Shown here: piece after piece, positions 51,427 to 61,533 of the stretch
Position numbering within the stretch: the stretch's first letter is position 1
Layout of the letters: every line of letters starts with the position of its first letter
Source of the DNA: Ralstonia pickettii
GTDB lineage: Bacteria; Pseudomonadota; Gammaproteobacteria; Burkholderiales; Burkholderiaceae
Assembly (NCBI RefSeq): GCF_016466415.2
Contig: NZ_CP066771.1
Location: forward strand, 3,162,001-3,226,000
DNA: 64,000 bases
Reading direction: 5' to 3'
Position numbers and translations under genes: made by a program
Notes under the pieces: model-generated
What the model was told of the DNA's origin: nothing
The model's input: the letters and a program-made list of their open reading frames with translations, nothing else
Databases searched by the model: none

Positions 51427-53199
51427 ATGAATGCGTTCCTCCTCCAGCTGGCGATCTATCTGGTCGTGCTGCTGGTTTTGGCCAAACCGCTGGGCGCGTA
51501 TATGACCGGCGTGTTTGGTGACAAGCCATCGCGCACGCACTGGCTCGGCCCCGTCGAGCGGCTGTTCTATCGCGTGGCCGGCGTCAACCCGAAGGCCGAG
51601 ATGGGCTGGAAGCACTACGCACTGGCCGTCATCGTCGTCAACGTGCTGGGCGCGCTGGCGGTGTATGCGCTGCAGCGCGCGCAGCAGTGGCTGCCGCTCA
51701 ACCCGCAGGGCTTTGGTGCGGTCACGCCGGATTCGTCGTTCAACACGGCGGTCAGCTTTGTCACCAACACCAACTGGCAAGGCTATTCGGGCGAAAGCAC
51801 GATGAGCTATCTCACGCAGATGCTCGGGCTGGCGGTGCAGAACTTCCTGTCTGCGGCGACGGGCATTGCGGTGGTGATTGCGCTCATCCGCGGTTTTGCG
51901 CGCCACTCGGCCAACACCATCGGCAACTTCTGGGTCGACTTCACGCGCTCGACGGTCTATGTGCTGCTGCCGTTGTCGATCATCGTGTCGGTGTTCTTTG
52001 TCAGCCAGGGCGTTATCCAGAACTTCGATGGCTACAAGGAGGTGACCACCGTCACCGCCACCACGTACGACAACCCGAAGATGGATGCCAGCGGCCAGCC
52101 GATCAAGGATGCCCAAGGCAACCCCGTCACGGAAAAGGCCACCACGCAAACGCAGACCCTGCCGATGGGTCCGATCGCCTCGCAAGAAGCCATCAAGATG
52201 ATCGGCACCAATGGCGGCGGCCCGTTCAATGCCAACTCCGCGCACCCGTATGAGAACCCCAACGCGCTGACGAACTTCGTGCAGATGCTGTGCATCTTCA
52301 TCATCCCGGCGGCGCTGTGCTTTACGTTTGGCGGCATGGTGGGCGATGGCCGGCAAGGCTGGGCCGTGCTGGCTGCGATGACGGTGCTGTTTGTGGTGCT
52401 CGCCGTCTTCCTGGCATGGGCTGAGCTGCACGCCAACCCGATGCTCACCAACCTTGGCATCGACCAGACCGTGGGCAATATGGAGGGCAAGGAAACGCGC
52501 TTCGGCATCGTGGCCTCGTCGCTGTTTGCCACCATCACCACGGCAGCGTCGTGCGGGGCGGTCAATGCCATGCATGACTCGCTGACCGCGCTGGGCGGCT
52601 TCGTGCCGATGTTCCTGATGCAACTGGGCGAAGTGGTGTTTGGCGGTGTGGGCTCGGGCCTGTACGGCATGCTGGTGTACGCCATCCTGGCCGTGTTCAT
52701 CGCGGGCCTGATGATCGGCCGCACGCCGGAATACCTCGGCAAGAAGATCGAGGTGTTCGAGATGAAGATGACGTCGATCGCCATCCTCGTCACGCCGCTG
52801 CTGGTGCTGGTGGGCACGGCCGTGGCCGTGGTGGTCACGCAGGGCAAGGCGGGCATCTTCAACCCGGGCACGCACGGCTTCTCTGAAGTGCTGTACGCCT
52901 TCTCGTCGGCCGCCAACAACAACGGCAGCGCGTTTGCGGGCCTGTCTGCCAACACGCCGTTCTACAACGTGGCGCTGGGCATCTGCATGTGGCTGGGCCG
53001 CTTCTGGATCATCGTGCCGGTGCTGGCCATGGCAGGCACGTTTGCCGCCAAGAAGCGTCTGCCCGTGACGGCCGGCACGCTGCCCACGCATGGGCCGCTG
53101 TTTGTGGTGCTGCTGATCGGCTCGGTGCTGCTGGTGGGCGCGCTCACGTACATCCCGGCCCTCGCGCTCGGTCCAATCGCAGAACACCTCGCACGCTAA
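51427..53199 (+). CDS. kdpA: Potassium-transporting ATPase subunit KdpA
   Basis: A 590-residue, ten-segment channel-like subunit that binds and translocates K+. Selectivity-filter-like loops appear as [48 protein letters not shown] and [14 protein letters not shown], in the order expected for the four filter repeats. The start [23 protein letters not shown] is typical. It is followed by kdpB after 40 bp. Confidence 0.97.
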   Translation: MNAFLLQLAIYLVVLLVLAKPLGAYMTGVFGDKPSRTHWLGPVERLFYRVAGVNPKAEMGWKHYALAVIVVNVLGALAVYALQRAQQWLPLNPQGFGAVTPDSSFNTAVSFVTNTNWQGYSGESTMSYLTQMLGLAVQNFLSAATGIAVVIALIRGFARHSANTIGNFWVDFTRSTVYVLLPLSIIVSVFFVSQGVIQNFDGYKEVTTVTATTYDNPKMDASGQPIKDAQGNPVTEKATTQTQTLPMGPIASQEAIKMIGTNGGGPFNANSAHPYENPNALTNFVQMLCIFIIPAALCFTFGGMVGDGRQGWAVLAAMTVLFVVLAVFLAWAELHANPMLTNLGIDQTVGNMEGKETRFGIVASSLFATITTAASCGAVNAMHDSLTALGGFVPMFLMQLGEVVFGGVGSGLYGMLVYAILAVFIAGLMIGRTPEYLGKKIEVFEMKMTSIAILVTPLLVLVGTAVAVVVTQGKAGIFNPGTHGFSEVLYAFSSAANNNGSAFAGLSANTPFYNVALGICMWLGRFWIIVPVLAMAGTFAAKKRLPVTAGTLPTHGPLFVVLLIGSVLLVGALTYIPALALGPIAEHLAR

Positions 53200-53239
53200 G
53201 CGCACGGCGAGTCGTCTACCCAATATCAACAGGTGCCTT

Positions 53240-55456
53240 ATGGCTATCCGTTATCCCGAATCCGAACCGGCTGTGCGTACGGTCAAGCACAAGCTTGAGC
53301 CCACCGCTGGTACTGGTACTGCTGCAGCCACCGAGCCGCAGGCGCACGGCACGCACAAGACGCTGTCTGCCAAGGAGGTGCGCAAGCTGTCGATGTTCTC
53401 GTCGGCGCTGGTCAAGCCCGCCATTGTCGATAGCTTCCGCAAGCTGTCGCCGCGCGCGCAGGCCAAGAACCCGGTGATGTTTGTCGTCTACGTCGGCAGC
53501 ATCCTCACCACCATCCTGTGGGTGATGGCGCTGCGCGGCCAGGCCGAAGCGCCGGCGGGCTTCATCCTCGCCGTGTCGGTGTGGCTGTGGTTCACGGTGT
53601 TGTTCGCCAACTTTGCCGAAGCGCTGGCCGAGGGCCGCAGCAAGCAGCAGGCGGCATCGCTGCGCGGCATCAAGACCACGGTGCAGGCCAAGGTGCTGGC
53701 GGATGCAGGCCGCCGTGACCGTGTGGAAGCACGCGCCGCCACCGCCCTGCGCCGTGGCGACATCGTGCTCATCGAAGCCGGCGACATGGTGCCCGGCGAC
53801 GGCGAGGTCATCGAAGGCGTGGCCTCGGTGGACGAAAGCGCCATCACCGGCGAATCGGCACCGGTCATCCGCGAATCGGGCGGGGATTTCTCGTCCGTGA
53901 CCGGTGGCACGCGCGTGCTCTCGGACTGGATCATCGTGCGCATCACCGCCAACCCCGGCGAGAGCTTCCTGGATCGGATGATCTCGATGGTGGAAGGCGC
54001 CAAGCGCCAGAAGACGCCGAACGAGCTGGCGCTGACGATTCTGCTGGTGAGCCTGACCATCATCCTGATGCTGGCGACCGTCACGCTGCTGCCGTACTCG
54101 ATCTTCTCGGTGGAAGCGATGAAGGCAGGCTCACCGATCACGATTACCGTGCTCGTGGCGCTGCTGGTGTGTCTGATCCCGACCACCATCGGCGGGCTGC
54201 TCTCCGCCATCGGCGTGGCCGGCATGAGCCGCATGATGCAGGCCAACGTGATCGCCACGTCGGGCCGCGCCGTAGAGGCGGCTGGTGATGTGGATGTGCT
54301 GCTGCTCGACAAGACCGGCACGATCACACACGGCAACCGTCAGGCATCGCGCTTCATCCCGGCGCCGGGCGTGACGGCCAAGCAGTTGGCCGAGGCGGCA
54401 TGGCTGTCGTCGCTGGCCGATGAAACGCCGGAAGGCCGCAGCATCGTCACGCTCGCGCGCAACCTGGGCGAGGCGTCCATCGATGAAGCTGCCCTTGCGA
54501 AGACGCAGCCCGTGTACGTCGCCTTCTCTGCGCAAACGCGCATGAGCGGTATCAACGTTGGGCACAACGGGGAGGCCCGTCAGATCCGCAAAGGGGCGGC
54601 CGATGCGATTCGCACGCACGTGACGCTGTTGGCTGGCAAGTTTCCCGATGCCGTGTCGACTGCCGTCGATGACGTCGCGCGCCAAGGCGGCACGCCGCTG
54701 GTGGTGTCCGACAACGACCGCGTGCTCGGCGTGGTGGAGCTGAAGGACATCGTGAAGGCCGGCATTCGCGAGCGCTTTGCCGAGCTGCGCCAGATGGGCA
54801 TCAAGACGGTGATGATCACCGGCGACAACCGCTTGACCGCCGCGTCCATCGCGGCGGAAGCGGGCGTCGACGACTTCATTGCCGAAGCCACGCCCGAGAC
54901 CAAGCTGGCGCTCATCCGCGAACAGCAGGCGCAGGGCCGGCTCGTTGCCATGACTGGTGACGGCACCAACGATGCGCCTGCCTTGGCACAGGCTGACGTG
55001 GCCGTCGCCATGAATAGCGGCACGCAGGCCGCCAAGGAGGCCGGCAACATGGTCGACCTGGATTCCAGCCCGACCAAGCTGATCCAGATTGTCGAGATCG
55101 GCAAGCAGATGCTGATGACGCGCGGCTCGCTCACCACGTTCTCGATCGCCAATGACGTGGCGAAGTATTTCGCGATCATCCCGGCCGCGTTTGCGACCAC
55201 GTACCCGCAACTCGCCGCGCTGAACGTGATGCACCTGGCGACGCCCGCATCGGCCGTAATGAGCGCGGTGATCTTCAATGCGCTGATCATCGTGTTCCTG
55301 ATTCCGCTGGCGCTCAAGGGCGTGAAGTACCGCGCGCTGGGGGCCGCCACGCTGCTGCGCCGCAACCTCTTGATCTACGGCCTGGGCGGCCTGCTGCTGC
55401 CCTTCCCGGGCATCAAGATCATCGACATGTTCCTGGCCGCGATGGGCTGGGTTTAA
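53240..55456 (+). CDS. kdpB: Potassium-transporting ATPase ATP-binding subunit KdpB
   Basis: A 738-residue P-type ATPase energising K+ uptake. It has the actuator motif [12 protein letters not shown], phosphorylation site Asp357 ([12 protein letters not shown]), and the hinge [21 protein letters not shown]. The N-terminal extension (about 60 residues, Thr/Ala rich) is longer than in E. coli. The end [13 protein letters not shown] is family typical. kdpC follows after 15 bp. Confidence 0.97.
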   Translation: MAIRYPESEPAVRTVKHKLEPTAGTGTAAATEPQAHGTHKTLSAKEVRKLSMFSSALVKPAIVDSFRKLSPRAQAKNPVMFVVYVGSILTTILWVMALRGQAEAPAGFILAVSVWLWFTVLFANFAEALAEGRSKQQAASLRGIKTTVQAKVLADAGRRDRVEARAATALRRGDIVLIEAGDMVPGDGEVIEGVASVDESAITGESAPVIRESGGDFSSVTGGTRVLSDWIIVRITANPGESFLDRMISMVEGAKRQKTPNELALTILLVSLTIILMLATVTLLPYSIFSVEAMKAGSPITITVLVALLVCLIPTTIGGLLSAIGVAGMSRMMQANVIATSGRAVEAAGDVDVLLLDKTGTITHGNRQASRFIPAPGVTAKQLAEAAWLSSLADETPEGRSIVTLARNLGEASIDEAALAKTQPVYVAFSAQTRMSGINVGHNGEARQIRKGAADAIRTHVTLLAGKFPDAVSTAVDDVARQGGTPLVVSDNDRVLGVVELKDIVKAGIRERFAELRQMGIKTVMITGDNRLTAASIAAEAGVDDFIAEATPETKLALIREQQAQGRLVAMTGDGTNDAPALAQADVAVAMNSGTQAAKEAGNMVDLDSSPTKLIQIVEIGKQMLMTRGSLTTFSIANDVAKYFAIIPAAFATTYPQLAALNVMHLATPASAVMSAVIFNALIIVFLIPLALKGVKYRALGAATLLRRNLLIYGLGGLLLPFPGIKIIDMFLAAMGWV

Positions 55457-55471
55457 GGAAGGAGTGCATTC

Positions 55472-56095
55472 ATGGCAACCACAACTCAAGCGCGTCAACC
55501 TGTTCAGGCCGACGTGCCGCAACAAGGTGGGCTGCTGCGTGCGGCGCTGGTGGTGTTTGTTGGGCTGTCGCTCATTACCGGCGTGCTGTATCCGGTGGTG
55601 GTGACGGGGGTTGGCAAGGCGCTGTTTCCGGCGCAGGCCGGCGGCTCGATCATCGAGCGTCATGGCAAGGCCGTTGGCTCGTCGTTGATCGGGCAGAACT
55701 TTGATACGCCGGAGTATTTCTGGGGGCGGATCTCGGCGACGGCGCCGAACCCCTATAACGCGCAGGCGTCAAGCGGCTCCAACCTGGGGCCGAGCAACCC
55801 GGCGCTGACGGAGGCGGCCAAGGCGCGGATTGCGGCGCTCAAGGAAGCGGACCCGACGAACACTGCGCCGATTCCGGCGGATCTTGTGACGGCATCCGCT
55901 AGCGGGCTGGACCCGGAGATCAGTCCTGCTGCTGCGGCGTACCAAGTAGAGCGTGTGGCCAAGGCTCGCCACATGTCGCCTGATCTGGTGAAGAAGGTGG
56001 TGGCTGAGAACACCAAGGGGCCGGTGCTTGGGGTGTTTGGCGAGCCGGTCGTCAACGTGTTGGAGCTGAATCTGGCGTTGGATGATTTGAAGTGA
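55472..56095 (+). CDS. kdpC: Potassium-transporting ATPase subunit KdpC
   Basis: A 207-residue single-pass subunit of Kdp. One N-terminal membrane segment ([26 protein letters not shown]) is followed by the extracytoplasmic domain with [16 protein letters not shown] and [23 protein letters not shown], the diagnostic C-terminal motif. The operon ends here because of the IS element that begins 77 bp downstream. Confidence 0.97.
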   Translation: MATTTQARQPVQADVPQQGGLLRAALVVFVGLSLITGVLYPVVVTGVGKALFPAQAGGSIIERHGKAVGSSLIGQNFDTPEYFWGRISATAPNPYNAQASSGSNLGPSNPALTEAAKARIAALKEADPTNTAPIPADLVTASASGLDPEISPAAAAYQVERVAKARHMSPDLVKKVVAENTKGPVLGVFGEPVVNVLELNLALDDLK

Positions 56096-56172
56096 GGGTT
56101 TTGAGTCGGGCCTTGATGGTATGTCCCCGGTTTTCGTGCCCTGCCGGGCCCGACTCACTTTCTTTGGCAAGA

Positions 56173-57453
56173 TGTATGGACCGGGGACATAGGTGACAGG
56201 TGTGCGAGGACATGGTTGACACATGTCAGCAGTCATCGGGCAGGTTCAGATCGATACGGCCAAGGTGTTGGTGAACGAAGTACAGATCGAATTGATCCCT
56301 GTGTTTAGGGTCGGGGCGCAATGCCACCGGCAAGCCGTGCAGGGCATTGGAGAGCTTGAAGCGCCAACTCCTGAAGCGTAGCTCCCCATTCCATCCGACG
56401 TTGAGGACGATGTCCTGCGGGCTGTACTCGATCGGTGCCAACGTAGACGGATACGGTCGCGGGCTGGGCCGGTAGCGTGTGATGGGCGTGGCCAGGTCGA
56501 TGGCCTGGTGCGGGCGCTCGCAGTTATAGACGGTGCGCCAAGCATCCAGCGCGTGCTGGACCGCGTCGCAAGAGGCGAAGTAGCGCCCGGCCAGGGCCTC
56601 GGCCTTGAGCGTGCGGTGGAAGCGCTCGTCCTTGCCGTTGGTCTGCGGGTGGGCGGGGCGGCTGTAGCTCAGGCGCACACCGAGGCGGATGAGCCAGACG
56701 CCCAGGCCCGTGAGTTGCCCCGGCCGGGTGGGACTGCCCCAAGGTGCGCCGTTATCGGCGTTGATGCGCAGCGGCAGCCCATAGCGCTCGAAGGCCTGGC
56801 GCAAGTGACGCTGCACGACCGCGCTCTGCGTCTGCGTGCAGGCCGCCAGCACCAGGTTGAAGCGGGAGTGATCGTCGATCACGGTCAGCGGCGAGCAGCG
56901 CTGGCCGTCGGCCAACGCGAACCCGCCCTTGAAATCCATCTGCCAGAGTTGGTTCGGTTCAGCGTGCTCAAAGCGCTGCCAGGGCGTGGAGGCGTCTGAG
57001 GCTTCGGGTGCAATCAACCCATACCGATGCAGGATGGAGGTCACGGTGCTGGGCGCCGGTACATCACTCCAGCCCAAGTCGGCCAAGCGGCGGCTGATCT
57101 TGCGCCCGCCCCACGCAGGATGCTGCTGGCGTAACGCGATGACGGCCTGTTCAAGCTCGGCCTCGGTACGCATCGGGCTGTGCGAGGGACGGCGCGTCCG
57201 GTCAGCCAGTCCGGCGTCCCCCGACTCAACGTAACGAGCCAGCCACTTGTAGCCGGTTTGCGGGCTGATGCCGAACCGCCGACACAGCTCGCGCCGGTTA
57301 CAGCCTTCCTGCCGGGCCAATAGAACGAATTCCTGACGAAGGCTCATGGTGTCTCGTGTGCTCCAGGGCATGGCCTGACCTCCGAGCGAATGTGCCGCTC
57401 AAAGTGTCAACCATGTCCTCGCACACCTGTCACCTATGTCCCCGGTCCATACA
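56173..57453 (-). mobile_element. IS481-family insertion sequence
   Basis: A 1281-bp element with perfect 50-bp terminal inverted repeats (56173-56222 and 57404-57453, outer ends TGTATGGACCGGGGACATAG) and a 6-bp target duplication GCAAGA (56167-56172 and 57454-57459). It encodes one transposase on the minus strand. The ends and duplication are intact, so the copy looks recent and possibly active. It lies between kdpC and kdpD. Confidence 0.95.
56226..57371 (-). CDS. IS481-family transposase
   Basis: A 381-residue DDE transposase. It starts with a helix-turn-helix (QEGCNRRELCRRFGISPQTGYKWLARY) and a second (EAELEQAVIALRQQHPAWGGRKISRRL). The integrase core has the three acidic residues in WQMDFKGGFAL (D), LRINADNGAPW (D) and NGKDERFHRTLKAEAL (E). 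No frameshift or stop is seen. It fills nearly the whole element. Confidence 0.95.
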   Translation of the reverse strand: MPWSTRDTMSLRQEFVLLARQEGCNRRELCRRFGISPQTGYKWLARYVESGDAGLADRTRRPSHSPMRTEAELEQAVIALRQQHPAWGGRKISRRLADLGWSDVPAPSTVTSILHRYGLIAPEASDASTPWQRFEHAEPNQLWQMDFKGGFALADGQRCSPLTVIDDHSRFNLVLAACTQTQSAVVQRHLRQAFERYGLPLRINADNGAPWGSPTRPGQLTGLGVWLIRLGVRLSYSRPAHPQTNGKDERFHRTLKAEALAGRYFASCDAVQHALDAWRTVYNCERPHQAIDLATPITRYRPSPRPYPSTLAPIEYSPQDIVLNVGWNGELRFRSWRFKLSNALHGLPVALRPDPKHRDQFDLYFVHQHLGRIDLNLPDDC

Positions 57454-57538
57454 GCAAGACAAAGAAAGTGAGTCAGCCCCGGCAGGGGATGAAACAAGGG
57501 ATGCACCACAAGAACAAAAAGCACCCAAAATACAAACC

Positions 57539-60355
57539 ATGCCAGCCGACCAGCGCCCGAACCCCGACCAACTCCTAGCCGAACTTCAATCCGGCAAGGA
57601 ACAGTCCGCCCGCGGCAAACTCCGCATCTACTTCGGCGCCTCGGCTGGTGTAGGCAAAACCTACGCGATGCTGGCAGCAGCCAAGGCCGCGCGCGCAGCC
57701 GGCATCGACGCCATCATCGGCCTGGTCGAAACCCACGGCCGCGCCGAAACCGCCGCGCTGGTCGCCGACCTCGAACACCTTCCCACTCGCCAGATCGAAT
57801 ACAAGGGCCGCACGCTGCCCGAGTTTGATCTCGATGCCGCGCTGGCGCGAAAGCCCGCACTCATCCTCGTCGATGAACTGGCGCACTCCAACGTGGCGGG
57901 CTCGCGCCACCCAAAGCGCTGGCAGGACATTGAAGACCTGCTCGCCGCCGGCATCGATGTCTGGACCACCGTCAACGTCCAGCATCTCGACAGCCTGAAC
58001 GAGGCCGTCGGCAGCATCACCGGCATCCGCGTGTGGGAAACCGTGCCGGACGCGGTGTTCGATGCGGCCAACGAAGTCATCCTCGTCGACCTGCCGGCCG
58101 ATGAACTGCTGCGCCGCCTGGCCGAGGGCAAGGTCTACATGCCCGAGCAGGCGCAGCATGCGGCGCGCAATTTCTTTCGCAAGGGCAACCTCATCGCGCT
58201 GCGCGAACTCGCCCTGCGCCGCACCGCCGATCGCGTCGACGACGACGTGCAGGCCTACCGCCGCGCGCGCCGCATTGAAAACGTCTGGCGCACGCGAGAA
58301 ACCGTCGTCGCCTGCCTGGACCCGCAGGGCGATGGCGAACAGGTCATCCGCAGCGCTGCGCGCCTCGCGGCCCAGCTTGAATGCGATTGGCATGCCGTGG
58401 CCGTGGTGATGCCGCATCTGCGCGCCGCCGATGCACGCACCGAGCGTTTGCATGCCCTGCTCAAGCTGGCCGAAGATGCCGGCGCCAAGGTGGAGACGCT
58501 GGCCGGCACCAACGCCGTCGAGGCGATCACTGGTTATATCCGCCGCCACAACATCACCAAGGCGGTGATCGGGCGGCCGCCGGAGAAGCGCTGGCGATCG
58601 GCGCGCGCGGTCGTCGTTGCGCTGCGGCTGGCGATCGGGCTGGAGCGCCGGTTGCCCAGCGGTGACTTTGCCGAGGCGCTGGCGCGGCACTGCCCCGAGG
58701 TCGACGTGATTCGCGCCGCGGCGGACCCGGCGCATATCCAGCTCCAGCCGCGTGCTGCAGAGGTCGGCCGTGCTGATGTGCGCAGCGAAGCCCAGCGCGC
58801 GGCCGATGCGCAGGCCGGTTGGCTCAAGCCGGCTTACGTGGCCGCGTGCGTGTATGTGGGCGTGGCGACAGCGTTGTCCAGCCTCGTGCGGCCGGTGTTC
58901 GACCTGGCCAACATCGTCATGCTGTTCCTGGCGGCGGTGGTGGCGGTGGCGATGCGCCATGGGCGGGGTCCGGCAGCGCTGGCTTCGGTGCTGTCGGTGG
59001 CGCTGTTCGATTTCTTCTTCGTGCCGCCACGTTTTTCCTTCGCCGTGAGTGACGTACAGTACCTGCTGACCTTTGGGGTGATGCTGGCGGTCGGCATGCT
59101 GGTGGGCCAGTTGACGGCAGGCTTGCGTGAACAAGCGGAGGTAGCGGTGCAGCGCGAGGCGGCGGCACATGCGCTGTATGAGGCCGCGCGGGAGTTGTCT
59201 GCCGCGCTCACGCTGGACCAGATCGTCAGCATCGGCGGACGCTTCGTCAACGCAACGTTTGGCGGGCGCTGTGCATTCTTCTTCGTCGGGCTCGATGGGC
59301 GGCTCGGCGCACCGCAAGTCGCCAAGCCGGAAGGCAGCACCGATGCGCCGTCCGGCATGCCCAACCTGGACCGCGTGCTGGCCGATTGGACGTATCAGCA
59401 CGGCCAGCCTGCCGGTACGGGCACGCATACGCTGCCGTCGGGCTCGGTGCTGTATCTGCCCTTGAAGGCGCCGATGGCCATTCGCGGTGTGCTGGCCGTG
59501 GAGCCCGAAACCTTCCAGGTTCTCGCCCAACCCGACAACCGCCGCCAGATCGACGCCTGCGCCACGCTTATCGCGATTGCCATCGAGCGCGTGCATTACG
59601 TCGAAGTCGCCCGCGACGCCTTGGTGCGGATTGAATCGGAGCGGCTGCGCAATTCGCTGCTGGCCGCCGTGTCGCACGACTTGCGCACGCCGCTCACAGG
59701 CCTGGTGGGAATGGCCGAGACGCTGCTACGAGCGCAGCCGCCCTTGCCCGCGCTGCAGGCCGAAGCCGCGGCCGCCATCGGGCAGCAGGCTCAGCGCATG
59801 CGTACGATGGTCACCAACCTGCTCGACATGGCGCGCCTGCAGAACCAGGACGTCAAGCTGCGGCTCGAGTGGCAATCGATCGAAGAGCTGGTGGGTGCGG
59901 CGCTTCAGGCGAATCCGCTTCCCGATCATCGTGTGGTGGTGGATCACCTCGCAGCCTTGCCGCTCATCCGCTGCGATGGGCCGTTGATGGAGCGCGTGCT
60001 GTCGAATCTGCTGGAGAACGCGGGCAAGTTTGCGCCGGCAGGTACCGAGGTCCGCGTCTCCGGCGAGATCGTCCACGACGAAGCGCGCGGCAACGAACTG
60101 CGCCTGCGGGTGCGCGACCACGGGCCGGGTGTGCCCGCCGGTTCGGTGCGCACCATCTTCGAGAAGTTCACGCGCGGCGAAAAGGAATCGGCCACCACGG
60201 GCGTCGGCCTGGGCTTGGCGGTGTGCGAGGCGATCGTCAGCGCGCATCACGGCCGCATCTGGGTGGAGGCGCCGGCCGATGGCGGCGCGTGCTTCGTCGT
60301 CGCCCTGCCCGCCGCCGAGCCGCCGCCTGTGGAAGACGCCGAGCCCATCGCCTAG
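57539..60355 (+). CDS. kdpD: Sensor histidine kinase KdpD
   Basis: A 938-residue potassium/turgor sensor. The N-terminal KdpD domain has a Walker A GASAGVGKT (residues 33-41) and a Usp-like domain (to about residue 380); four membrane segments (about 430-530, LVRPVFDLANIVMLFLAAVVAVAM) are followed by a GAF region, HisKA with His713 (AAVSHDLRTPLTGL) and an ATPase domain (LLENAGKF, DHGPGVP, GVGLGLAVCEAI). The Met at 57539 is the family start; the frame stays open back into the IS element. No kdpE follows, which is unusual. The IS separates it from kdpFABC. Confidence 0.95.
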   Translation: MPADQRPNPDQLLAELQSGKEQSARGKLRIYFGASAGVGKTYAMLAAAKAARAAGIDAIIGLVETHGRAETAALVADLEHLPTRQIEYKGRTLPEFDLDAALARKPALILVDELAHSNVAGSRHPKRWQDIEDLLAAGIDVWTTVNVQHLDSLNEAVGSITGIRVWETVPDAVFDAANEVILVDLPADELLRRLAEGKVYMPEQAQHAARNFFRKGNLIALRELALRRTADRVDDDVQAYRRARRIENVWRTRETVVACLDPQGDGEQVIRSAARLAAQLECDWHAVAVVMPHLRAADARTERLHALLKLAEDAGAKVETLAGTNAVEAITGYIRRHNITKAVIGRPPEKRWRSARAVVVALRLAIGLERRLPSGDFAEALARHCPEVDVIRAAADPAHIQLQPRAAEVGRADVRSEAQRAADAQAGWLKPAYVAACVYVGVATALSSLVRPVFDLANIVMLFLAAVVAVAMRHGRGPAALASVLSVALFDFFFVPPRFSFAVSDVQYLLTFGVMLAVGMLVGQLTAGLREQAEVAVQREAAAHALYEAARELSAALTLDQIVSIGGRFVNATFGGRCAFFFVGLDGRLGAPQVAKPEGSTDAPSGMPNLDRVLADWTYQHGQPAGTGTHTLPSGSVLYLPLKAPMAIRGVLAVEPETFQVLAQPDNRRQIDACATLIAIAIERVHYVEVARDALVRIESERLRNSLLAAVSHDLRTPLTGLVGMAETLLRAQPPLPALQAEAAAAIGQQAQRMRTMVTNLLDMARLQNQDVKLRLEWQSIEELVGAALQANPLPDHRVVVDHLAALPLIRCDGPLMERVLSNLLENAGKFAPAGTEVRVSGEIVHDEARGNELRLRVRDHGPGVPAGSVRTIFEKFTRGEKESATTGVGLGLAVCEAIVSAHHGRIWVEAPADGGACFVVALPAAEPPPVEDAEPIA

Positions 60356-60492
60356 CCTGGCTGCACCGTTGCAGGGCATATGGACATGCCGAAAAAGTCG
60401 TTCGGTTACATACGCCGCTATGACAGGATCACGTCACACGCCCGCTATCCGCGGGCGGATTTCATTCACGACAAGATCCACGAGGTTTCTCC

Positions 60493-61299
60493 ATGTCCCT
60501 GTTCTCCCGCCTTGCGCGCGTGGCCGTACCGGCCATCGCCTTTGCCGTCGCCACCGCCGCCAACGCCGACACCAAGCAGATCAAGCTCGGCACCATGAGC
60601 GGCCCCGATGCGCAAATCTGGGAAGTCGTTCAGAAGGTCGCCAAGAAGGACGGCCTCGACGTCAAGATCATCGAGTTCAACGACTACGCCCAACCCAACC
60701 CCGCGCTCGATTCGGGCGACCTGGACGCCAACGGCTTTCAGCATCAGCCCTTCCTCGACAGCCAGATCCAGGCGCGCCACTACAAGATTGTCAATGTGGG
60801 CCTGACGTATGTGGCGCCGATGGGCTTTTACTCGAAGAAGGTCAAGTCGCTCGCGCAGCTCAAGGAAGGTGCCAAGGTCGGTATCCAGAACGATCCGTCC
60901 AACGGCAACCGCGCGCTGCTGCTGCTGCAAAAGGTAGGCGTGATCAAGCTGAAGGCGGGTGCCGGCACGAACGGCAACAATGCGACCCCGCGTGATGTGG
61001 TCGAGAACCCGAAGAAGATCAAGCTGATCGAGCTGGATTCGGCGCAACTGCCGCGCTCGCTGGATGATCTGGACGCCGCTTCGATCAACACCGACTACGC
61101 GGTCAAGAACGGCCTGACGCCCACCAAGGACGCCATCGCACTGGAAGATCGCCAGGGGCCGTACGCCAACCTGATCGCCGTGCGTGAAAAAGACAAGGAT
61201 CAGCCGTGGGTGAAGACGCTGGTGCGCGCCTACCAATCTGAAGACGTACGCAAGTTCATCGACACGCAGTTCAAGGGCGCGATCCTGCCGGCGTTTTAA
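60493..61299 (+). CDS. metQ: MetQ/NlpA family substrate-binding protein
   Basis: A 268-residue binding protein of the NlpA/MetQ family (D-/L-methionine uptake). A signal peptide (LARVAVPAIAFAVATAANA-D) precedes the family start KQIKLGTMSGPDAQIWEVV, followed by FNDYAQPNPALDSGDLDANGFQHQPFL and IGIQNDPSNGNRALLLLQ-type blocks. The usual lipobox Cys is absent, so it appears to be a soluble periplasmic form. No metN or metI gene is near, so it is an orphan binding protein that must use a transporter encoded elsewhere. Confidence 0.9.
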   Translation: MSLFSRLARVAVPAIAFAVATAANADTKQIKLGTMSGPDAQIWEVVQKVAKKDGLDVKIIEFNDYAQPNPALDSGDLDANGFQHQPFLDSQIQARHYKIVNVGLTYVAPMGFYSKKVKSLAQLKEGAKVGIQNDPSNGNRALLLLQKVGVIKLKAGAGTNGNNATPRDVVENPKKIKLIELDSAQLPRSLDDLDAASINTDYAVKNGLTPTKDAIALEDRQGPYANLIAVREKDKDQPWVKTLVRAYQSEDVRKFIDTQFKGAILPAF

Positions 61300-61353
61300 G
61301 TTCCCACGCTAAGTCAGCGGTTACTTTCGCGAACTGACCCGAGATTGAAGCGC

Positions 61354-61389
61354 GGCGCGCCGCTGGCTCAGCTTAGCCGGCGGTGCGCC
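61354..61389. repeat. Strong hairpin downstream of metQ
   Basis: Arms 61354-61368 and 61375-61389 (15 bases, 13 Watson-Crick plus two wobble-type pairs) with loop CAGCTT. No T-run follows, so it is not a standard terminator; it may protect the metQ transcript end. Confidence 0.65.
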
Positions 61390-61498
61390 AAGTCATTTGC
61401 TGCGATGCAGCAGTGTGTGACGGTTGCAATCGTTTCCGTCACACGTGGTGCGCTGGCAACGCTTGTAGCTTCTCGTTACATTAAGTAGTTCTACGTTA

Positions 61499-61527
61499 TT
61501 GCAACGCAACAAACGATTCGCTATAGT
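61499..61527 (+). promoter_or_regulatory. Promoter of the small RNA
   Basis: TTGCAA (61499-61504), 17 bp, TATAGT (61522-61527): a near-consensus sigma-70 promoter pointing into the hairpin-terminator unit. Confidence 0.8.
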
Positions 61528-61533
61528 AGGAAC

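Larger units (their letters stand above)
56139..57487. repeat. 28-bp-arm palindrome interrupted by the IS element
   Basis: The left arm at 56139-56166 and the right arm at 57460-57487 are inverted repeats matching at 26 of 28 positions (ends CCCTGCCGGG, and CACTTTCTTTG at the loop side). Without the IS and one copy of the duplicated GCAAGA they would be joined through a 6-nt loop GCAAGA. This is a strong hairpin that could act as terminator or attenuator between kdpC and kdpD. Confidence 0.9.

Noticed and set aside
51349-53229. 626-codon minus-strand frame over kdpA
   Set aside because: Antisense shadow of kdpA with His/Arg/Gln-rich composition.
57356-57538. N-terminal extension of KdpD reading from inside the IS element
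   Set aside because: The frame is open by chance; KdpD homology and normal length begin at the Met at 57539. A fusion transcript is possible but not shown.
57575-59677. 700-codon minus-strand frame over kdpD
   Set aside because: Antisense shadow of kdpD; no domain signal and no ribosome site.
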